The notes beneath the pieces are model-generated. The model was not told where the DNA came from and did no database searches. It was given only the letters and a program-made list of their open reading frames with translations. Made by a program: the position numbers and the translations under genes. A stretch of DNA of 49,323 nt from Myxococcus llanfairpwllgwyngyllgogerychwyrndrobwllllantysiliogogogochensis. GTDB lineage: Bacteria > Myxococcota > Myxococcia > Myxococcales > Myxococcaceae. Position 1 is the first letter of the stretch; each line of letters begins with the position of its first letter. The stretch lies in NCBI RefSeq assembly GCF_006636215.1, contig NZ_VIFM01000060.1, positions 1 to 49,323 of the forward strand, in the 5' to 3' direction. This document shows, piece after piece, positions 1-8,234 of the stretch.

Positions 1-732
1 GTGGGAGGGCAGGGCGCCCTGGTGCTGTTCGACGGGGTGCTCAAGCCCGAGCACGCGCAATGGCTGCGGCGCGAGCCTCCCGCCCTGCTCCTGGCCACGC
101 GCGAGCGGGACGGCGGGCCCTCCATGTGGGAGGTCCGGCTGTTGGGCGCGCTCTGGAAAGAGGGCTCGCTGCTGCCGGAGCAGGCGGAGGTGTCGCGCCA
201 TCCGCTGCGCCGCATGGTGGACATCAACACGGCGGCCACGGCGGCAGCCGTGGCGGTGAGCGACGCGCAGGGCAGCCGCGTCTCGGCGGGGCTGGTGGCG
301 GACGTGGTGCATGAAATCGCCGTCAACGCGCTCCTGGATGCGCCGGTGGATGCGCGGGGCGAGCCTCGCTACGCGCACCGCCGCACAGAGGTGCGCGAAG
401 TGGAGGCGGAGGACGCCTGCGAGCTGGTGTTCGCGGTGGAGGACGGCCGGATGTGGCTGGAAGTGGCGGACCGCTTCGGCGGCCTGCGGCCGGGCTCGTT
501 CGCCCGGGCGCTGGAAGGGTGGGGACAGCGCGTGAAGGTGGATGCGTCTGGTGGTGGAGCGGGTCTTGGATTGCGTCGCATCCTCGAGCACTGCGACACG
601 GTGGCGGTCCGGGTGACCGCTGGCCGGGAGTCGCGAGTCGTGTGCGTGGTGGACCTGGGAGACGCGCGCCGCCGCGCGGCCCAGCCCAAGTCACTGATGT
701 TCTGTCTGCATGAGGTCAGGGCCGGTGGATAG
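1..732 (+). CDS. GHKL-type ATPase domain protein, probably 5'-truncated by the window edge
   Basis: The C-terminal half looks like a histidine-kinase/anti-sigma-factor ATPase domain. The segment VVHEIAVNAL (about residues 102-111) resembles the N box, VADRFGGL the G1 box, and GGGAGLGLRRI the glycine-rich G2 lid. The first 80 residues resemble the end of a receiver-like or pseudo-receiver domain (LLATRERDGG), so the true start probably lies before base 1; the GTG at base 1 is only the first visible codon. No phospho-acceptor His motif is visible, which favours an RsbW/SpoIIAB-like or regulatory ATPase over a full sensor kinase. It overlaps the next gene, a STAS-bearing kinase, by 23 bases. That pairing recalls anti-sigma/anti-anti-sigma partner switching, but the functional link is inference. 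Confidence 0.6.
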   Translation: MGGQGALVLFDGVLKPEHAQWLRREPPALLLATRERDGGPSMWEVRLLGALWKEGSLLPEQAEVSRHPLRRMVDINTAATAAAVAVSDAQGSRVSAGLVADVVHEIAVNALLDAPVDARGEPRYAHRRTEVREVEAEDACELVFAVEDGRMWLEVADRFGGLRPGSFARALEGWGQRVKVDASGGGAGLGLRRILEHCDTVAVRVTAGRESRVVCVVDLGDARRRAAQPKSLMFCLHEVRAGG

Positions 733-3700
733 CCAGGGTTCCAACGCCATCATCAGCCGGCTCCGCGTGGGTACCATCACCCACGTCCGGATTGCTGGTG
801 TCATCGACGAGACCTTCCCGCTGACGTCGACCCATCCGGAGCTCACGGGGCTCCTGGTGGTCGACCTCGGCCGGGTGGAGCGCATCAGCTCCTTCGGGGT
901 CCGTCGGTGGATTGAATTCGCCGCGAAGCTGCCTCCGGGCGCGCTGGGGCTGTACGTCGTGCATGCGCCCCCCGTCGTGGTGGATCAGCTCAACATGGTG
1001 GAGGGCTTCGCGGGCGTCGCGCGCGTGCTCTCCGTCCTCGCCCCGTACACCTGTCGCACCTGCAACGAAGACCGGATGCGGGTGGTGAACCTGGTGGACG
1101 AGGCCCAGGTCATCGCCGAGGAGCGCGCGCCCGAGCACACCTGTCCCGTCTGCTCCAACCCGCTGGAGTTCGCGGACCTGCCGAGCGAGTTCTTCGACTA
1201 CGCGCGCCGGCAGCAGTTCGGCACCGTGGACCCGGTGGTGATGCGCTACCTGCGCGCGAGCATGCCGACGGAGCAGTCGGAGCTCCCGCAGCACCTGAAG
1301 ATCGTCCAGGACGACGTCACGTTCATCTCGCTGGCCAGCACGCTCAAGGGCGACCTCAACGTGCGCAGGCTCGCGTCCGGGCTGGAGGGGCGCGCCGCCT
1401 TCGACTTCAGCCACGTCAGCAAGGTGGAGCCGGAGGCGCTGCCCAAGCTGGAGCAGGTGCTGGACACCGCGGCGCAGGGCGCCCAGGTGGTGCTCTGCCG
1501 CGTGCCTCCGCCGGTGCTGGCGATGCTGGCGCGCTCGTCCAAGCTGATGCCGGGCCGGCTGGCCACGCTGTGGCTGCCGTGCGAGTGCCGCAACTGCGGC
1601 CAGGTGAGCCACCAGCGCATCCAGGCGCACGAGTACCTGGCGCAGCTGCGCGCGCACCAGACGACCATCTCCATCGAGTGCCCCATCTGCGGCGGCAGCG
1701 CCCAGGTGCCGCACATGCCGCAGCTCCAGGGGTTCCTGGCGCGCGTGCAGCTGACGGACCGGCCCCTGGAGGACATCGAGGCGTTGGAGCCGCGCGCGCT
1801 CAGTCAGTACCTGTTCGGGTCCACCAACATCGACCCGCAGGCCAACAAGGGCTCGCCCACCGACATCTCCAACTCGCTGGGCAGCACCAAGCTCAACATC
1901 ATCCGACGACTGGGCCAGGGCGGCATGGCCGAGGTCTTCCTCGCCAAGCAGGTGGGCGTGAAGGGCTTCGAGAAGTTCGTCGTGATGAAGAAGATCCTCC
2001 CGCAGTTCGCGCAGAACCCCGAGTTCGTGGACATGCTGTTCGCGGAGGCCCGAGCCAACGCGCGGCTCACGCACCCCAACGTCGTGCAGACCTTCGACGT
2101 GGGCGTGTCCGACGGCGTCGCGTACATCCTGATGGAGTACGTGCGCGGGCCGGACATGAAGCGGCTGGTGAATGAGCTGCGCCGCAAGGGCATGGCGCTG
2201 CCGCTGGAGCACGCGCTGCGCATCGTCGCGGAAGTGGCCGCGGGGCTTCACTACGCGCACGCCTATGTGGACCCGGCGGGCATTCCGCACCCGGTGGTGC
2301 ACCGGGACGTCAGCCCCCACAACGTCCTCATCTCCCTGGACGGCGCCATCAAGCTGAGTGACTTCGGCATCGCCAAGGTGGCGGGCGAGGAGAACACGCA
2401 GGCGGGCGTGCTGAAGGGGAAGATTTCGTACATCTCCCCGGAGGCGGCGTCGGGCCGTACGCTGGACGCGCGCAACGACGTCTTCGCGCTCGGCGTCGTG
2501 CTCTTCGAACTGCTCACCGGACAGTTGCCGTTCCGCAGGGACCACGACGCGGCCACGCTCAACGCCATCGTTCGAGACCCCGCGCCCGTCCCCTCGCAGC
2601 TGCGTCCGCAGATTCCGCAGGACGTCTCCGACCTCGTCCTGCGCGCGCTCGTGAAGGACCCCGCGCGCCGCACTCCGTCCGCCGCGGCGATGCGTGAGGA
2701 AATCGAAGCGGTGATGGCGCATCACCGTCTCAACTCGTCTCCGGCGGCGGTGGCCCAGTTCTTCAAGGACACGCTCGGCGACCGGCTGGTGGAGTACGCG
2801 CCCTCGTCCGCGTCGGGAACAGGCAGCCATCCCAAGCCCGTCCCCACCGGCACCGGCACGGGCAGTGGCAACGTCGGCAGTGGCGACATGGTGGCCCCCA
2901 GCGATGGGAGGACGCCGAACCGGGGCACGAGCAGTGGCCCGAAGCCGACGACCGCGGGCAGCGGCAACATCCCGCGTCCGACGGGGACGGGCAGCGGCAA
3001 CGTGTCCGCGCCGCCCGTTTCGTCCAGCGTCCCGCGTCCCGCGCCTGTCGCCCCCCGGCCCGCGACGCCGCCTCCCGTGGCCCCGCGTCCTCCGACGCCG
3101 CCTCCCGTGGCGCATCGTCCTCCTCCGCCTCCTCCAGCCCTGACGCCGCCGTTGCCGATGCTCCCGGAGCTGGATGCCTCGGACCGGACCGAGGTGGTGT
3201 TGCTGCAGGGGAATGTGCCGCCGCCTCCCGCGCCTGCCCGGCCGGCTCCCGCGCCGCGTCCGTCGCAGCCGGGACACACCGCGGTGCCCGCGCCCCAGCG
3301 GCCTTCCTCGACGATGGTGCCCGCGGCGGGTGTGGCGCCTCGCCCCGGGCAACCCAGGCCTTCTTCACCGACGCATCAGAGCCCTGTCGCCGCGCCGCGT
3401 CCTCCGCCTCCGGTACAGGTGCACGCGGTGCCCGCGGCGGCGGACGAGTCGGAGCGGCGCTCGTCGCTGAAGTGGGCGGCCATGGGTGGCGGCTTGCTGC
3501 TGGTGGTGGCCGTGGTGGCGGTGGTGCTGCTGCGCGGCTCCGACTCCATGTTCCGCAATCTGGAAGAGGGCGAGCACGTGTACGTCGGCGGCGTGCGCCT
3601 GGAGTCTGGCGCGCAGACGTTGCCGGCACCGCCCTCGGGGCCGTTGCTCATCGCCACGGCGGTGAACGGCAAGCTGCGGCGGTTCGGCACCACGCAGCTG

Positions 3701-3967
3701 CGCGAGGACATCGACGTGCGCACGCTGGCGGATGCGATGCCCCAGCCGGGGACTCGCGGGGTGCTGAGCGTGGCGAGCAGCGCTCCGGGCTGCCAGGTCC
3801 AGGTGGATGGTGCTCCGCTGCCCAACCGCACGCCGGTGAACAAGGCCTCCATCGAGGCCGGCAGGGAGCTGGAAGTGGTGGTGAGTTGTCCTGGCGCCGC
3901 GAGCAAGCAGTGGGTGCTGGCGGTGCCGGGGCAGGAGATTGTCCTGACGGCTCAGCAGCACGACTGA
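710..3967 (+). CDS. Ser/Thr protein kinase with tandem STAS-like/zinc-ribbon modules and one membrane span
   Basis: Residues about 12-110 look like a STAS-type fold, followed by a four-Cys ribbon (C115, C118, C145, C148). A second STAS-like stretch (about 190-290) is followed by another ribbon (C293, C296, C324, C327). The kinase domain spans about 395-680 and looks active: GQGGMAEV loop at 402-409, VVMK lysine at 427, HRDVSPHN from 531, DFGIAK from 551, then SPE. A long Gly/Thr/Ser- and Pro-rich linker leads to a hydrophobic helix at about 922-943. The last 140 residues would lie outside the membrane and resemble the PEGA-like tails of myxobacterial kinases. ATG at 710 overlaps the upstream gene; GTG at 725 is an alternative start. 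The kinase assignment is firm. The STAS reading is moderate, and the signal sensed is unknown. Confidence 0.88.
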   Translation: MRSGPVDSQGSNAIISRLRVGTITHVRIAGVIDETFPLTSTHPELTGLLVVDLGRVERISSFGVRRWIEFAAKLPPGALGLYVVHAPPVVVDQLNMVEGFAGVARVLSVLAPYTCRTCNEDRMRVVNLVDEAQVIAEERAPEHTCPVCSNPLEFADLPSEFFDYARRQQFGTVDPVVMRYLRASMPTEQSELPQHLKIVQDDVTFISLASTLKGDLNVRRLASGLEGRAAFDFSHVSKVEPEALPKLEQVLDTAAQGAQVVLCRVPPPVLAMLARSSKLMPGRLATLWLPCECRNCGQVSHQRIQAHEYLAQLRAHQTTISIECPICGGSAQVPHMPQLQGFLARVQLTDRPLEDIEALEPRALSQYLFGSTNIDPQANKGSPTDISNSLGSTKLNIIRRLGQGGMAEVFLAKQVGVKGFEKFVVMKKILPQFAQNPEFVDMLFAEARANARLTHPNVVQTFDVGVSDGVAYILMEYVRGPDMKRLVNELRRKGMALPLEHALRIVAEVAAGLHYAHAYVDPAGIPHPVVHRDVSPHNVLISLDGAIKLSDFGIAKVAGEENTQAGVLKGKISYISPEAASGRTLDARNDVFALGVVLFELLTGQLPFRRDHDAATLNAIVRDPAPVPSQLRPQIPQDVSDLVLRALVKDPARRTPSAAAMREEIEAVMAHHRLNSSPAAVAQFFKDTLGDRLVEYAPSSASGTGSHPKPVPTGTGTGSGNVGSGDMVAPSDGRTPNRGTSSGPKPTTAGSGNIPRPTGTGSGNVSAPPVSSSVPRPAPVAPRPATPPPVAPRPPTPPPVAHRPPPPPPALTPPLPMLPELDASDRTEVVLLQGNVPPPPAPARPAPAPRPSQPGHTAVPAPQRPSSTMVPAAGVAPRPGQPRPSSPTHQSPVAAPRPPPPVQVHAVPAAADESERRSSLKWAAMGGGLLLVVAVVAVVLLRGSDSMFRNLEEGEHVYVGGVRLESGAQTLPAPPSGPLLIATAVNGKLRRFGTTQLREDIDVRTLADAMPQPGTRGVLSVASSAPGCQVQVDGAPLPNRTPVNKASIEAGRELEVVVSCPGAASKQWVLAVPGQEIVLTAQQHD

Positions 3968-4023
3968 ACGGCTGGCCTCGGGCCGCCTTCGGGCGCCCCA
4001 CGAGGTTGAAGGGCATGTGACCC

Positions 4024-6360
4024 ATGAAGGGCTGGACCTTCTTCCCTCACCTCGTCGTGCGGACGACGGGTTTCCCATTCGACTGGTTGGAGCGGTTGGG
4101 ATGCCCGGAGTCGGCGGCGTGGGCGCGTCGTCTCGAAGCGGAGCGGCGCGGGCTGGAGTCGCTGCGAGCCCAGGGGCCTCGCGTGCGCCGCCCTCCGCGA
4201 GAGCTGCTGGCGGCGCTCAAGGCGGGGCGCCCCGTCAACACGGAGGGCCTGGAGTCTCCCGAGCGCTTCGCGGAGTGGAATGTCCGCGCGGCGGCGGCCC
4301 AGGAGGCCGAGGCGGGCTTCGCGGAGGCGATGGAGCGGGAGCTTGCGGCGGTGGAGGCCCAGGCCGTGGCCCTGTGTCGCGAGCCGCGCTTCCTGGAGGC
4401 CGTGGCCAGCTCCAGTCCGCCGGTGGCAAAGGACCTGCTCGCGGGACGAGAAGGCTCGCGGCTCCGGCGGCAGGTCGCCAGCTATCTGCAGCGGCTGTGC
4501 GCGAAGAACGAGACGATGGGCTTCTTTGGCCCCATCAACTACGGCCGCGTGGACCCGTCCACTCCCACGGGCGTGACGTTGCGCTGGTCCGGTCCCGAGA
4601 CGCTGGTGGGGCGCAACACCTTCGCGGCCTCGTGGCTGGTGCAGGGGTTGGTGCGAGCCATCGCGTTCGACCCCGACATCGCGTCGTGGCTGGTGCCGCG
4701 CCGCAAGGCCTTCGCGGAGATGCCCGCGCGCAAGTCGGGCCCCACGCCGGAGAGCGCGGAGGAGCTGCTGCCTCGGTTGGTGGAGCTGGCGGATGGGACG
4801 CGCACGTTGGCGGCCCTGGCCTCGTCGCTGGGCGTGGCGCCCGGTCTGGCCCGCGAGGCGCTGCGGTTGGGCTGTGACAAGTCGCTGCTCACGCACCAAC
4901 TCGAGGTGCCCTCCGCGGTGCACCATCCCGTGGATGACCTGGCCGAACGTGTCGCCGCCCTGCCAAGCGGAGGGGCCCGACGTCACATCGAGGGACTGAG
5001 CGCGCTGCTGGAGTTGATGGGGCGCTACGGCGCGGCGGACGCGAGCGGGAAGATGTCGCTCCAGGACGCCTTCGCGAAGAGGGCAAAGGAGCAGTGGGGC
5101 GTGGCTCCTCCGACGGAGCGAGGGCCCGCGTCCGAGTCGCACAACTTCTACCAGGACCGGCTCGCGCTTCGGGAGGAGTGCGGAGGCGACTTGCGGCTCG
5201 AGGTGGGCGGCGAGCGTGCCCGGGAGCTGGGGACCCGCATGGAGCCGGCGCTGGCGTGGATGGCCGAGGCGGCCTGGCGCACGCGAGACGCGGCCCGCGC
5301 GGCGGTGGCGCAGAAGGTGGGCTCGCGCACGGTTCCCTTCTGGAAGGTGGCGGCGGCCAGCGCGGACCTGCCGGTGCCGCTGGACACCTCCATGGCGGAG
5401 TTGCTCGCTCAGTCGATTCCGAGCGCGGACGCGCGCACCGTCGAGCTGGGTGCGGTGGAGCCGCCCGCCTGGGACATGGCCCGCGCACTGCCGCTCGTCA
5501 CGTCGGTGGATCTGCTCGTTGGCGCGAAGGACGTGGAGGCGTGGGGGCAGGGCGACTACACGCTGGTGATGGGAGACATCCACGACACCGCGCTCGTATG
5601 GGGCTGGGCGCTCCAGTTCCACCCCGCGCGCGGCAAGGTGGAGAGCGCCATGGTGAGAGCGCTCGGTGCGCTTCCTCGCGCGATGCCGCTGGTGACGGTG
5701 CTGCCCTCTCGTCGCACGGGACTGTTGCCGTCGGAGTTTCCAGGGCCGGTGGTGGAGCTGGGCGGGGTGAGTTCCCGTGCCTCCGCGTGGCGGATTCCCC
5801 TGGATGACCTGTTCGTGGAGAGCGACGGGAAGAGCGCGCGGCTGGTGTCGAAGCGGCTCGGCTCCGAGGTGTGTCTCTACAACGGCGAGCTGGAGAGCGC
5901 GGTGCATACGGCGTTCTCCCTCCCACGCATCCGTCCGCTGCGGGTGTCGCTGGGAGAGCACACGCCCCGCGTGACGCTCGGTGGGGTGGTGGTGCAGCGT
6001 GAGCAGTGGCGGCTGGACGCGGCGGCGTGTGAGGCGTTGCTCGCGTGCAAGGATGACCGCTCGAGGCTGCGGGTCGCCGTGGGCCTGTGGGACGCGCGGG
6101 GCCTTCCCGAGTGTGTCTTCGCGAAGTTCAAGGGGGAGCGAAAGCCCGTGCTGGTGGACGTGCGCAGCCCGCCCTTGCTGCGCGTCTTCCTCAACCTGCT
6201 GGAGCAGAAGGAAGAGGTCATCCTCTCGGAGATGTTGCCCGGACCGGAGCAGCTCTGGCTCCGAGGCCCTGGAGGGCGCCACACCGTGGAGCTTCGCTGC
6301 ACGTTGATGTGGGGAGGCCCGAGGGCCGGCGCACCTCCGACGTTGGAGGAGGGGAGATGA
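4024..6360 (+). CDS. LanB-like dehydratase N-terminal (glutamylation-type) domain protein 1
   Basis: This 778-residue protein resembles the N-terminal domain of lantibiotic dehydratases, which use glutamyl-tRNA to modify Ser/Thr of a peptide. The opening GFPFDWLERLG and the block AKNETMGFFGP (residues 160-170) recur in the paralogue at 8231-10534, as do the C-terminal QREQW and ERKPVLVD segments. Full LanB enzymes are about 1000 residues and carry a C-terminal elimination domain. None is apparent here, so the size suits a small LanB, a class that includes peptide aminoacyl-tRNA ligases. It starts 56 bases after the kinase gene, and its stop overlaps the next start by an ATGA. The family call is fairly secure. 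The reaction (glutamylation, amino-acid addition, or none) is not determined. Confidence 0.75.
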   Translation: MKGWTFFPHLVVRTTGFPFDWLERLGCPESAAWARRLEAERRGLESLRAQGPRVRRPPRELLAALKAGRPVNTEGLESPERFAEWNVRAAAAQEAEAGFAEAMERELAAVEAQAVALCREPRFLEAVASSSPPVAKDLLAGREGSRLRRQVASYLQRLCAKNETMGFFGPINYGRVDPSTPTGVTLRWSGPETLVGRNTFAASWLVQGLVRAIAFDPDIASWLVPRRKAFAEMPARKSGPTPESAEELLPRLVELADGTRTLAALASSLGVAPGLAREALRLGCDKSLLTHQLEVPSAVHHPVDDLAERVAALPSGGARRHIEGLSALLELMGRYGAADASGKMSLQDAFAKRAKEQWGVAPPTERGPASESHNFYQDRLALREECGGDLRLEVGGERARELGTRMEPALAWMAEAAWRTRDAARAAVAQKVGSRTVPFWKVAAASADLPVPLDTSMAELLAQSIPSADARTVELGAVEPPAWDMARALPLVTSVDLLVGAKDVEAWGQGDYTLVMGDIHDTALVWGWALQFHPARGKVESAMVRALGALPRAMPLVTVLPSRRTGLLPSEFPGPVVELGGVSSRASAWRIPLDDLFVESDGKSARLVSKRLGSEVCLYNGELESAVHTAFSLPRIRPLRVSLGEHTPRVTLGGVVVQREQWRLDAAACEALLACKDDRSRLRVAVGLWDARGLPECVFAKFKGERKPVLVDVRSPPLLRVFLNLLEQKEEVILSEMLPGPEQLWLRGPGGRHTVELRCTLMWGGPRAGAPPTLEEGR

Positions 6361-8234
6361 AGTGGCTGGTTCTACCGCCACACCGGGACGTGACGCTCGT
6401 TCCGGAAGTCCCCGAGGGGTGGCACCTATTGGACCTGGCGAGGGACTTCGTCCGCCGGGTCTTCTCCGCGGAGTCGATGGAGGCGGAGGCCCTGGTCCGC
6501 GAGTCGTCGCCCCCGTCGCCACAAGCGATGCGCGAGCTGCTCCTGCTGCGAGTCGCGCAGGGACTTCGCGACAGAGGCCCCATCCCGGAGCTGCGGGCCC
6601 TGGGCGCGGTGCTGACGGCCATCTCCGGCCCGCCTCACGGTGTCCACCTGCGGTTGGATGATGTGGAGCTGGAGTCCGGCACGACGGAGCGGAGCGGGGA
6701 TGTCCAGCGTGTGGCGGGGTTGCCCGCGTCGTACTCGGATGACGTTGCGGATGTCCTCGCGCGCTTCGAGGAAGCGGAGTGTGTCCGCTTGTGGCTGGAG
6801 CGAGACCTCCAGCTTCCCGCCGCGGTGACACTCGCGCAGGCGTGTCCGGCACACGTCGCCCTGGAGGTCGCGGGGCCCTTCGCCTGGGCGCATCGCAAGG
6901 TGCTGGCGCGGATGCCGGCCTTCCGGCGCGCCGCGTTTCCAGAACACGTGCCCCCGCTGCGCTGGCGGGTGGTTCCGCTGGACGGTGCCCCTGGCGCTGA
7001 CGATGTCCTGTGGGTCCCCGACGGGCTGGGGCTGGAGGTCATTGCTCCCTACCCATGGGGCGATGAGCAGGACTGGGCCTACCTGGAAACGCCACCGGCC
7101 GGCGACGCGGAACCGGAGGCGCGGCGAAGCGCGGGCTGGCTCGGTGCCTGCTTTCTGAAGGATGTGCGCGCCTTCACCGGGGGGGCACGCTGGGCGGGCC
7201 ACGTGTCGCTTGGCTCACTCCTGGCGGCCGATGTGCTCGTGGAGAGCGGCTGCCAGACGGTGGTGGTGGGCTTCTGCCTCATCGAGAACGGCCGGGTGAT
7301 GGACATCGACCGCCGGTTCATTCCGGTGGAGCAGCTCGTCCAAGGCCACCAACGCCTGAAGGCCGCGGGTGTGCGGGTCGTCGCGGAGTGGTGGGTGGGC
7401 GCGCCGGGTGTGGACGAGGAGTCCCTGGACGTCACGCTGGCAGCGATGGAGGGCGCGTGCTTCTTCGACCAACTCGCGGGGGTGCGCCCGTTCCACGCGT
7501 CGGTGGAGCGCATCGCTCGAGTTCGCGACCTGGGCCGCTGGTGGGGACAGCCTGGTGACCCGCCGGCGGACCGGGACTTGTCCCGCAGTCGCCCCATTGA
7601 AAAGCCCGGCACGATTCCAGGGGCGCGCCTGCCCTCGGTGCTCACATCGTTGGCGAGCCGCCTGCTGAGTCGCTCCCCGCTCATTCCGGGCCGGGTCGCG
7701 GCGGCCTTCATGCTCGCGCCCGCAGCTCCATTGCTTGGCGACGACACCGCGCATGCAGCCGCCGCGACTCCAGCGCCTGTACGCGCGACGAATACCGCGA
7801 ATGGAACTGCCACGCCCGCAGCGCAGTCCTCGCACGAGGTCGCCGCGACTCCAGCGCCTGAACGCGCGACGAATACGACTCATGGAGCTGCCACGCCCGC
7901 GGCGCAGACCTCGCACGAAGTCGCGGCGCCCGTGGTTCCAGCGCCCGAGAAGGAGCCCGCGAACGAAGCCGCCGCGCTCATCCGGCTGGACGCGGACTGC
8001 GCGGTGGTGCGGCTGCCGGCATCGCTCGATGGTGCCCCGAAGCCCACGTGGTATGCGGCGAACCTGCGCACTGGTGTCGTGCTCGCGATGGATGCGCGCC
8101 TCGCGCCGGTGCTGTCCCGACTGACGGCGCCCACCACCGCATCGGCCGCGCTGGGCGTGGTGCCGGAAGCGCAGCGAGCGAAGCTGGTCGAGACGTTGGT
8201 GACGAAGTCCATCCTGGAGAGGACGCACGGATGA
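6357..8234 (+). CDS. Radical-SAM-barrel-like protein lacking cluster cysteines, with C-terminal PqqD-like domain
   Basis: The ATG at 6357 sits in an ATGA overlap with the upstream stop, giving 625 residues. About residues 225-400 read like the second half of a radical-SAM TIM barrel: a VVVGF strand, a segment LKAAGVRVVAEWWVGAPG near 330-350, and an EESLDVTLAAME helix. No CxxxCxxC motif is present anywhere, so iron-sulfur radical chemistry is unlikely. Residues 469-522 are an Ala/Pro/Thr-rich linker made of two 27-residue repeats. The last 85 residues (about 540-625) look like a PqqD-type winged helix, the fold of RiPP recognition elements that bind leader peptides. Lying between two LanB-like genes, the protein may be a substrate-binding scaffold. 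The barrel assignment is moderate and the PqqD call tentative. Confidence 0.55.
   Translation: MKWLVLPPHRDVTLVPEVPEGWHLLDLARDFVRRVFSAESMEAEALVRESSPPSPQAMRELLLLRVAQGLRDRGPIPELRALGAVLTAISGPPHGVHLRLDDVELESGTTERSGDVQRVAGLPASYSDDVADVLARFEEAECVRLWLERDLQLPAAVTLAQACPAHVALEVAGPFAWAHRKVLARMPAFRRAAFPEHVPPLRWRVVPLDGAPGADDVLWVPDGLGLEVIAPYPWGDEQDWAYLETPPAGDAEPEARRSAGWLGACFLKDVRAFTGGARWAGHVSLGSLLAADVLVESGCQTVVVGFCLIENGRVMDIDRRFIPVEQLVQGHQRLKAAGVRVVAEWWVGAPGVDEESLDVTLAAMEGACFFDQLAGVRPFHASVERIARVRDLGRWWGQPGDPPADRDLSRSRPIEKPGTIPGARLPSVLTSLASRLLSRSPLIPGRVAAAFMLAPAAPLLGDDTAHAAAATPAPVRATNTANGTATPAAQSSHEVAATPAPERATNTTHGAATPAAQTSHEVAAPVVPAPEKEPANEAAALIRLDADCAVVRLPASLDGAPKPTWYAANLRTGVVLAMDARLAPVLSRLTAPTTASAALGVVPEAQRAKLVETLVTKSILERTHG
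7761..7922 (+). repeat. Two tandem 81-bp units inside the linker of the barrel-PqqD protein
   Basis: Unit 1 spans 7761-7841 and unit 2 spans 7842-7922. Both begin gccgcgactccagcgcctg and end with a Ser-His-Glu-Val coding segment. They encode two 27-residue units (AATPAPxRATNT... and SHEV) and keep the frame. The few differences (for example GTACGC versus GAACGC) suggest a moderately recent duplication that lengthened the flexible linker between the barrel-like and PqqD-like parts. Confidence 0.9.

Noticed and set aside
716-3352. 878-residue open frame on the minus strand
   Set aside because: It is a mirror frame of the kinase gene with Arg/His repeats and no homology signal.
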